NCBI RefSeq assembly: GCF_019649055.1
Contig: NW_026570339.1
Span: 350,501 to 414,500, forward strand
Source of the DNA: Paramacrobiotus metropolitanus
Lineage: Eukaryota > Tardigrada > Eutardigrada > Parachela > Macrobiotidae
Length of the DNA: 64,000 nucleotides
Reading direction: 5' to 3'
The notes under the pieces: generated by a model
What the model saw: the letters and a program-made list of their open reading frames with translations, nothing else
Told to the model about the DNA's origin: nothing
Database searches by the model: none
Made by a program: the position numbers and the translations under genes
Shown: piece by piece, positions 57,054 through 64,000 of the stretch
Layout: each line of letters opens with the position of its first letter
Position numbering within the stretch: the first letter of the stretch is position 1

Positions 57054-60000
57054 TCAGAAGCCGGAGCGCTTCTGGTAGCTGCTCTCCGCCGGGGCCTCCG
57101 CGTACTCGGCCTCCGCGTAGTCGCCGCCCATGACCACGGCCGGCACGCGCTCCACCTCCAGCACGGACTGGCCGAAGAGCTCGAACTCGGCGAAGAGCGG
57201 GATGTGGTCGGAGGGGATGTGGGGGTGCGGGAAGCCGACGATGCGGTTGCTCTCCAGCCACTCCTTGTCCAGCGGGCGCAGCACGTTCAGGCAGTTGAAG
57301 TGGTTCTTGCTGTACATGACGTAGTCGATGACGCCCTTGAAGTCCAGCGTGTAGTTGGTGTAGTTGAGCTGCACCGTGGCGTAGGCGTCGCCCAGCACCA
57401 GGCCGTGCGACAGGTACTCCTTCTCCTTGTCGGCCGCCGAGTAGCGCGCGATGCACTGCTTGTAGCGGATGCCGCGGAAGTCCTTGTGCGCGTAGGGCAC
57501 GCGGCCCTTCATGAAGAACTCGTAGACCCCAGAGTCCTGCAGCGAGTTCATGTCGCCGGTGAAGACGATGGGCACGGCCTGCGGGTCGGGCGTGCTGCAG
57601 CCGTAGTAGCGCACCGAGATGTCGTTGGCGATGTCGCGCAGGCGCGACGACAGCATGATGGCCTGGATGAGCTTGACGTCCGAGTACTCGGGGTCCCAGT
57701 GCATGTGCGCGTTGACGACCAGCAGGTAGGGCTGCCGGCCGAACTGGGCGGGCAGCACGGTCGGGTGGAAGCGCAGCAGCGCCACCAGGCCGACGTTGTC
57801 CTTGGGCATCACTCGGTTCAGCATGTTCTCCGACGCTGCAAAAGGGACAAATGACAAGGCGTTCACAACACACACCCCCGAGGGAAGCGGGCAGCGACTC
57901 ACCTTCCGTGACGCAGCCGTCGCTGTGCGCGTAGGACATGGCCAGGTGCGAGAACTCCACCGCGTACTCCTCGACGAACTCGAACTTGTTGACGTTGTAG
58001 AAGATGGCGCAGCCGTCGACGTGGCTGCGCTCCAGGCCGTGCATGGTCTTGCTGCGCGACTTGGGCACGAAGCAGCCCTCGAAGCCGTCGGTGCGCAGCT
58101 CCGGGACGAAGAAGGAGTAGTACTGCTCGGTCTCGACCTCCTGCAGACAGAGCAGGTCGGCCTGGTGCTTGCGGATCTCGGCCATGATGCCCTTGCGGCG
58201 GTAGTCCCAGTCGAGGGCCCAGGTGGGGCAGTAGCCGTACTGCGCCCGCGAGCAGTACTGCCCGCAGAGGACGTTGTAGCACACGACGGAGACGGGGATG
58301 CGCGACAGCGGCGCCACCGCCGGCCCGGCCAGCGGCTGGAAGACCGGGACGCGCGTGCGGTGCGGCGGAGGGGGCGAGTCCATCAGCTGGTCGAGGAGGA
58401 AGGCCAGGAACTTCTCCACGCCGTAGTTGTTGTACACCTCGAAGATCTCGTTCATCAGCGGATTCCCATCCAGCGCTGCAATGACAGCATAATTCTCAAA
58501 CATTTCCTTTTCTAGAAATTCTCGCAAACTCATTGACTGAAAGTCAATTTAGTTTTTAATTACAAATAATAACGCCGAGACTCGATACCGTTAATGATCG
58601 AGTTACCAGTAGGCAGTAAAGTGGAATTCACTGACCAAGTGTGCTGAGTTTGTACAGGCGTCCCAGTTCGAAGGGCAGCGTCCGCAGGAAGTTCTGCTGC
58701 AGGTACAGGTGGCGCAGCTGCATGAGGAGGCCCAGCTCGGGCGGAATGATTCTCAGACGGTTGCCGGAGAGATCGAGAATGGTCAGATTCTTGAGGTTGA
58801 CGATGTTGGGCGGAATGCGGGAGATCTGGTTGTTGGCCATGTACAGCGCGCCCAAGTGGCTCATGGCGCACAGATTGGCGCTCATGTTCCTCACGCCACC
58901 TAACGACCACGCAGTTAAGGACGCATATCAAACAGATCATGAAGGATGACACCTGACCATAAATACAATAAACAACAAAAGCTCTTGCTGTTCCCACCAC
59001 CGAAAGAAACCGTAAATTTTCGTCACTCAAAAAAATTAAAATTTTTAAAAAAAGGTTAGATTTCCATTTCAAACATCAAATCCATATCAGGCCAAATTCA
59101 AACACGCTGATAATTCAATACATGCGTTAAATCCATTCTAACTTAATTTATAAGTACAAATGTACAGTATAATAAATGCTGACTGAAATAATGTCAAGCG
59201 AAACAAATCACGGAATTAAACGAAGCTTTCAAGATCCATTTTTCAAACCATTTGAGCGCCTAAAACGAAATTGTTTTCTAAAATATTATATGAATAGCTT
59301 TCCGCTTAAAAAGTCATTGCAAAGCAGCTGAAAAGTGGTGATTATTCAAGGGTAACTCTGTGTGAAAGCGAAATGACTGACCAGTTATTTCCAGGACGTC
59401 CCATCCGTTGGCGGCGCCCTGCCGCGATTTGTCGTCAGCGCCGACGGCCGGCGAGTGCTGCAGCGCCGTCGTGGGCCTCCGCAGGGGAGTGCCCTTGAGG
59501 TTCTTGCCCATCACGCTGTCCGACTCCCCGTTGAGACTGCCGCCCCGACTGTTGCCCTTCTCGGTGAGGGGCGCGGCGTTCATGATCTCGGCCTCGATGT
59601 CGGACACGGAGGCGATGGCGTGGTCGTGCGCGTCGCTGTAGTGCGCGTAGTAGCCGTTGCCCTTGGCGCCGGCGTCGTGGGGGGCGCCGCGCTGCTCCAG
59701 CTGCAGCATGGGGTTCAGGGGGTGGCTGCCAGGGCCCCCCTGGAGCACGCCGTAGCCGTCCACGGCGTACTGGAAGCCGGAGTGCGGCGGGGCGTGCTGG
59801 GGCTGGAAGGGGTGGTGCTGCGCGGGGGAGGCGTGCGCGTGGCCATGGTGCGCCTGACTGAGGGGACCCCCGTGGGGGGCCTGCACGTGGCCGCTGCTGA
59901 CGCCGTCGTAGCCCGCGGACACCATGAAGGCCGTCGTTGCGCTGCTGCCGCGCGTGGCCAGCATGCGTTCGCTGGACACTGAGGCGGCGGGGACTTCGCG

Positions 60001-60063
60001 CAGGTGCATCTGCGCGAAGGGACTGGAGCCCCCCTTGTGGCTGGGGTGGGATTTGCTCGGCAT
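57054..60063 (-). CDS. CNOT6: CCR4 deadenylase (CNOT6/6L orthologue), four coding exons, 766 aa
   Basis: Minus-strand exons: 59382-60063, 58636-58899, 57903-58475, 57054-57835, totalling 767 codons including stop. CCR4 is a catalytic subunit of the CCR4-NOT complex and shortens mRNA poly(A) tails. The order is: a ~220-residue His/Gly/Pro-rich N-terminal extension; WDVLEITG starting the LRR region (residues ~220-320; LYMANNQISRIPPNIVNLKN and IPPELGLLMQLRHLYLQQN); then an endonuclease/exonuclease/phosphatase domain. Catalytic motifs are intact: LQEVETEQYY (Glu ~428), AHMHWDPEYSDVKL, TGDMNSL (Asp ~601, Asn ~603), DYVMYSK and PSDHIPLFAEFEL (His ~717). The LRRs, which contact the NOT1/CAF1 side of the complex, separate CCR4 from nocturnin and angel. 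Vertebrate CNOT6 is about 557 aa, so the N-terminus is unusually long. The ATG at 60063 lies just after a CGCCAG that may be an acceptor, so a noncoding first exon is likely. Confidence 0.95.
58900..59381 (-). other. First coding-region intron of the CCR4 gene
   Basis: 482 bases, AT-rich, bounded by GTCAGT and GTTAG on the minus strand. Nothing else is seen in it. Confidence 0.7.
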
Positions 60064-60925
60064 TGGCCCACTGGCGAGACGAAGGGAGAGCACGCAGCGG
60101 AGGCTAGAGCAGCAATCACTGAATGCAACACTAGGTTTCCCGCTCGCTCAGATAATTAGGTCAACACGGCAGCAAGATCACATGCCGTTCTGGTATAGCA
60201 ATGGGATAAAGCTCGGTGAATAATAAAGCAACACTCAACAGCTCACGATACAGAGCCAGGAACGCTGCAATAGGATAGAGTACGCATAGACTGCATATTG
60301 GCTGACAATGAGCGCTGCTGACGTCTCTCCACAACAACTCTGCCCACGCTCAGTCGCTCATCAGACATCGAGCACTTAGTTAATACAAAATTACCCTTAA
60401 CGGCTTAACTTGTGAAAACCCGAGGAGTAATACACTGGAATAGAACCGATCGATCTTGAAAATCAGTAAAACACTATCCCAGTTTCTGTAATCTGTATGA
60501 CTAAACTCTGATAAAAAGGAAAAAGGTAAGAAAATTTATCAAGACCTTCCTTCGACGGTAAAGCAAGTACGTCAGAAAGTATTTGCAAGCTGCAGTCAGA
60601 CTAGATGCAGCCATAGAGATACGTGACTGTGCACTGCGCACTTCCGTGCAATTGTTTTGCAGCCGCGCCCCGAAGCGGCTGGACGCAACGACATCCCCAA
60701 AGGCGTAATGTACAGTACAGCAGTGCTTACTCACTGTACAACTTTACCTAAAATGCTAAAATTATTGCTTAAACTTTAGAAAATACAATACGTATTTTGC
60801 TGGATTTGTACATATCTAAATCTCATTGCCTGTTTCTGATATTCGTTAAACGCTAGCGCCACTATGGATTCGTAGCGCCTTCATCATTTCCTTGGAGCTG
60901 TTCAGAAGCGGGATCGGAGTGACTG

Positions 60926-61303
60926 ATGGATTGGAGAACGATCCGATCGACGAGGAGCTACAGGTACTGTAAGTGTACAAGCATGGCAAATAATAATATT
61001 TTTATGCCCCAAGGTCCAGTGTAAATTGTGTAATGTAATTACAGGCAAGACCTGTTTATTGTGCTGCGTGAAGAAAACTGAAAATTACGAGATAATTGTT
61101 ATGAGCTTTTCACAGTTCCAGGCGATGGTGGGAGGCTGGGAGCCATGCTAGAGCGAGACTGGGTAAATGGTGAACCCAGATACCCAACGTTGCGCACTCG
61201 TAACCTGCGCGTTCCGATCACAGCAGGATATTACTGTGTGACTGATTGTGTGTCAGTTGTGACTGATTACGGCTGTACAGTTTGGTTGGAACTTGGAGTT
61301 TGA
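60926..61303 (+). CDS. Possible spliced small ORF, 74 aa, unknown
   Basis: ATG at 60926 reads 14 codons and one base to a perfect donor (GTAAGT at 60969). An acceptor (GTTCCAG at 61121) then continues in phase for 60 codons to TGA at 61303. The product joins MDWRTIRSTRSYRYC to DGGRLGAMLERDWVNGEPRY and ends TVWLELGV. An alternative frame of the first segment (GVTDGLENDPIDEELQ) looks more protein-like but does not join in frame. No family is recognised. It lies head to head with the CCR4 gene, about 860 bases from its start, so it may be a divergent noncoding transcript. Confidence 0.25.
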
Positions 61304-63290
61304 TTCCGGTTGTACAGGTACTACTTACACTGTCCGAGTCGTACATATTACCCTGAATTGTAACTGCCGTAGATTTGGACTGCTGGATTTAAAGACTGTA
61401 ATTAATTTAGCATAAAGCGTGTGTTATACTGTTTATCTAATTAATACGAATCGGTTTTTTGTTATTAATTTTTGTTTTTGTTTCATACCAGTGTGGACTG
61501 TGCCGCTGTGGACGTGTGTTTCAGTGTTTATTCTATTCAACTATTTAAAATTTATTTGCCTGTTAGCAGTTACTGCAATTGTAGCGATTACGTTAGTTTT
61601 GTGTACTATAAAAATTAATTGCAACCGCTGCAAAATATCACAGATTTTGCTGTGAGGAAACCTTAGGCCCATATGTAACTAACTATTCGGCTGCATGGTA
61701 CACGTAATATTTGCAAGCATCTAGGTAACTTGTGTGTTTTTATATTTTTTCTGTACAGGACTAGACTGAGCTACAACTTATAATAATGTTGCGGATCAAA
61801 CGGAGAATCCTCCGGAAGTGGAAACGATCCGCGTGTTGGTTCTAGCTTATTTACGTCGTCAACGTGTTGGTGGCCAATGAATACAAAGTTACAAACAGGA
61901 TCTACCCAATATTGTACCCATTCCATTCGTTTTTTATTCTCCTCGTCTTATGATTTGCCTGGTGTCCAGACGTGCTCGCACTGCATGCACGGCGGGGACA
62001 TTTTCACCAGGTAATCTAAGGAAAAAAGATGGTTTCCGGACGCGATGCCGCAAGTGACTTCCGGCGACGGTGGCGGCACCGACGCACGGGGAACGGACGC
62101 AACCTAGAAGCGTCTGCGGTGTGTCAGTCGGTGATGATCATGATCAGTGATATTCAGCTCCCTCTCCGCTATCCGAAGCCAGCCGCAGCATGGTTTCGGG
62201 CCTTGGTGCATGCCGACGCCCGGTGATTTCGCGCGGCTTTTCCATGTCGGCCATCGTTCAGTTACACTGCTTGGTATACGTCCGGATGGCTGGCCGATGC
62301 GACCGGAGAAGTAAACTCGAGCTGTTGCGATATCCACCATTGTGATGATCAGCGCCAAATGTTGCAACATTTGGTTTAGTTTCGTCTTCGTAATATGTCC
62401 AATGGAGATATTACTAAGGCAAAAATAAACCAGTGCTCCACGCAACAGTAGCAATTATTCCGGTACATATATACATACCTATTACAGATAATTGAAAGGT
62501 ACCAGCAAAGCCGATAGCTGCGTGGGATTGGAGTTTTGCCGTTTCACTGTTTATTGTTGTCGGCAGTACTTAATTCTCCTCCTCGGCGTTTTACAAATTT
62601 AAAGTCACATGGATTTGTTCATAGCATTTCAAAAGAAAGGCCAAAAAATGGATTCGTTGTGTCCCCTTGTGTGCAGTCTTCTTCGGAGGCTTAGCTTTCT
62701 TTCTTTACCAATTTGCTGCTATTTGTAAGAATGTATTAATATACATAATTTTGTGCCAGGATCTGTACAGTTACAGATAGGACACCGAATGAGAACAATT
62801 TCCTACATCTCCCATAGACATATAATAAACATACAAATAACTTGATTTTAATAAAAACGCTCAACCCGATAAGCCTTTCAGAAGATCCCTATTCTTTAGG
62901 TCATTTAATTCGGTACTAAAACGGTCAGCATATCTGTACAGACTGTACCTGCGGGCGAATCGTACTTCGTAGTACAGCCAAATTAATACTGAAACACAAA
63001 TTCCTCACCTGTTCGTTCTGTTTAATAAAACTACAATAAAACTTACTCAGAATATTATAGAATTCAGAGAAACCACAGATGTGCAAGTGTAAAGCTGTAC
63101 TTTAACAATTCAACCACACTCAAAAACTTGCTAATATTTAAAGTACTGTACCCACATGTTTCACCCAACTGCCTTCGATCTAGTTCTGTTTACGATTACT
63201 TCCGGTTACTGCTATATTTTACGACTTGAAGAAACGTAGAATGGTTATGGGGGACGGGGCATGTGACCATGTCCGGCTACGCGCTGTATA

Positions 63291-63657
63291 TTGCCACATA
63301 ATTATTGGATATGGTTTAAATGCGGTACAACTTCAAGCGGAGACCAGCATGACCTTTTCGGACCATTACGTTGGGAGCAGGTCATTACGTACGTAGTAGA
63401 TGGTCCGACAAAGATGGCGAAGAAGGACTACAAACACCTGCAGGAAGTTCTCCAGCATCTTGGAAAGACATTTACCGCGTGTAGGTGCCGTTGCTTGATT
63501 TGAGGAATATGGTCGTAGAGCTTTTTGCGCCTGGATGCACCCATCTCCCATGGAGGACATACGCCCACCATCAGCAGCCGCGAAGGCACGCGATGAGACC
63601 GACATCCTGGAGGACCGACTAGCTGAGAAGTCTGTTATTGGGATGCCGTTACAGTAA
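63291..63657 (+). pseudogene. Broken coding remnant, unknown family
   Basis: Frame one (to 63503) reads SSGDQHDLFGPLRWEQVITY and then MAKKDYKHLQEVLQHLGKTF. A second frame (63499-63657) then reads FEEYGRRAFCAWMHPSPMED and ends RLAEKSVIGMPLQ before TAA. Both look like protein and change frame near 63485, where a gap too short for an intron lies. This suggests a decayed gene or transposon relic, or a sequencing error. No family is recognised. Confidence 0.25.
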
Positions 63658-63851
63658 TTGGGAATCTGGATAAAGAAGCAGGTAATCATTCGGTGGGAAC
63701 CGGTGCATGCGGCATGCATATGGCGCGGCTGTTGGCGTCCCAGTGCGGAGAACGTGCCACTTGGCACGGAAGTTTAGAGACGACGATGATGGCTTATTAT
63801 ATTACGGCTTCGCATTTCTTGTGGTCTGCGATCGGTTTTCGAATGATTTTG

Positions 63852-63887
63852 ATCGACCGAAGCGAAGCGAAGGTCCTCTATGTTCAG
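63852..63887 (+). repeat. 36-nt dispersed repeat, copy B
   Basis: Matches 3135-3170 at 32 of 36 positions in the same orientation, with no gaps. It is followed by short TCGGTCA repeats (63905-63950). Possibly the end of a degenerate mobile element. Confidence 0.7.
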
Positions 63888-64000
63888 GATAACAGGAATT
63901 TTTGTCGGTCATGTCGGTCACGCAATAATCTGTCCGTCGGTCACGCTGCTCACGCATTACGTAATAGAAACCCTATCCCGGTTCTACGGCAAGCAATTTT

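Larger units (their letters stand above)
60064..64000. other. CCR4 upstream region and right flank
   Basis: The first few hundred bases are the CCR4 promoter and 5' UTR. Further right I see only a possible spliced small ORF (60926-61303), a broken coding remnant (63291-63657) and a dispersed 36-nt repeat (63852-63887). A hydrophobic frame at 61419-61655 is AT-rich and not called. Confidence 0.4.

Noticed and set aside
57021-57854. 277-codon plus-strand frame (and 57796-58515) opposite CCR4
   Set aside because: Antisense shadow of a GC-rich coding exon; low-complexity Val/Ala/Arg/Asp composition.
56998-58533. 511-codon minus-strand frame over the CCR4 exons
   Set aside because: It reads through the intron at 57836-57902, leaves the conserved frame and loses the GDMNS and SDH motifs. 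The spliced model keeps all of them.
61419-61655. Hydrophobic 78-codon frame
   Set aside because: AT-rich sequence naturally encodes Phe/Ile/Leu runs; no splice or family support.
1-64000. tRNA, rRNA, CRISPR arrays, prokaryotic operators or intact transposons
   Set aside because: I scanned by eye for T-loop motifs, regular spaced repeats, transposase motifs and long terminal repeats and saw none. Diverged elements could be missed without a computed search.

Overview
This is a window of animal nuclear genome. Every gene I can reconstruct is split by GT–AG introns. The products include metazoan proteins: vigilin, a SERBP1/HABP4 protein, a DUOX maturation factor, ZASP-like PDZ domains, transgelin/Mp20 and the CCR4 deadenylase. 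Coding exons are strongly GC-rich, especially at third codon positions, while introns and intergenic DNA are AT-richer and full of stops. Gene density and mostly short introns point to a compact invertebrate genome, probably an ecdysozoan. A tardigrade is a reasonable guess, but the sequence alone cannot prove it. No rRNA, tRNA, CRISPR, prokaryotic operon or intact virus was seen.

Layout, left to right. (1) 870-2597 (+): F-box protein gene in three exons. Its last exon and 3' flank are duplicated in tandem (2489-4216 and 4217-5945). (2) 8299-13285 (+): 16-exon vigilin gene with 15 KH domains, with a probable noncoding exon upstream. (3) 14336-16097 (+): GT31-type glycosyltransferase lacking the DDD metal motif; its 5' end is unresolved. 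(4) 16417-17671 (-): type II membrane DXD glycosyltransferase, convergent with (3). (5) 18611-22414 (-): 8-exon SERBP1/HABP4 gene with a regular RGG/Tyr array. (6) 22626-31825: about 9 kb with no convincing gene but a perfect 36-bp palindrome. (7) 31826-35065 (+): six-exon DUOX maturation factor. (8) 36130-42844 (-): a gene with three ZASP/PDLIM-like PDZ domains and no LIM domain. (9) 42845-50168: about 7 kb without a convincing gene. (10) 50169-53042 (-): transgelin/Mp20-type calponin-homology gene. (11) 54552-55506 (-): secreted glycine-rich orphan. (12) 57054-60063 (-): CCR4/CNOT6 deadenylase with a long N-terminal extension. (13) 60064-64000: flank with one possible spliced small ORF, a broken coding remnant, and a short repeat shared with the left end of the window.

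Functional themes are loose, as expected for a eukaryotic chromosome. Three genes act on mRNA (vigilin, SERBP1, CCR4). Two encode actin or muscle-type proteins on the same strand (PDZ protein, transgelin). Two adjacent convergent genes encode Golgi-type glycosyltransferases. I did not find a clearly new multi-gene system. The items most worth a second look are the near-identical tandem duplication, the GT31 protein without its metal motif, the three-PDZ architecture, the 60-nt-periodic RGG/Tyr array, the perfect palindrome and the dispersed 36-nt repeat. Exon boundaries were derived by hand from frame continuity and splice signals; totals for the main genes come out as whole codons.
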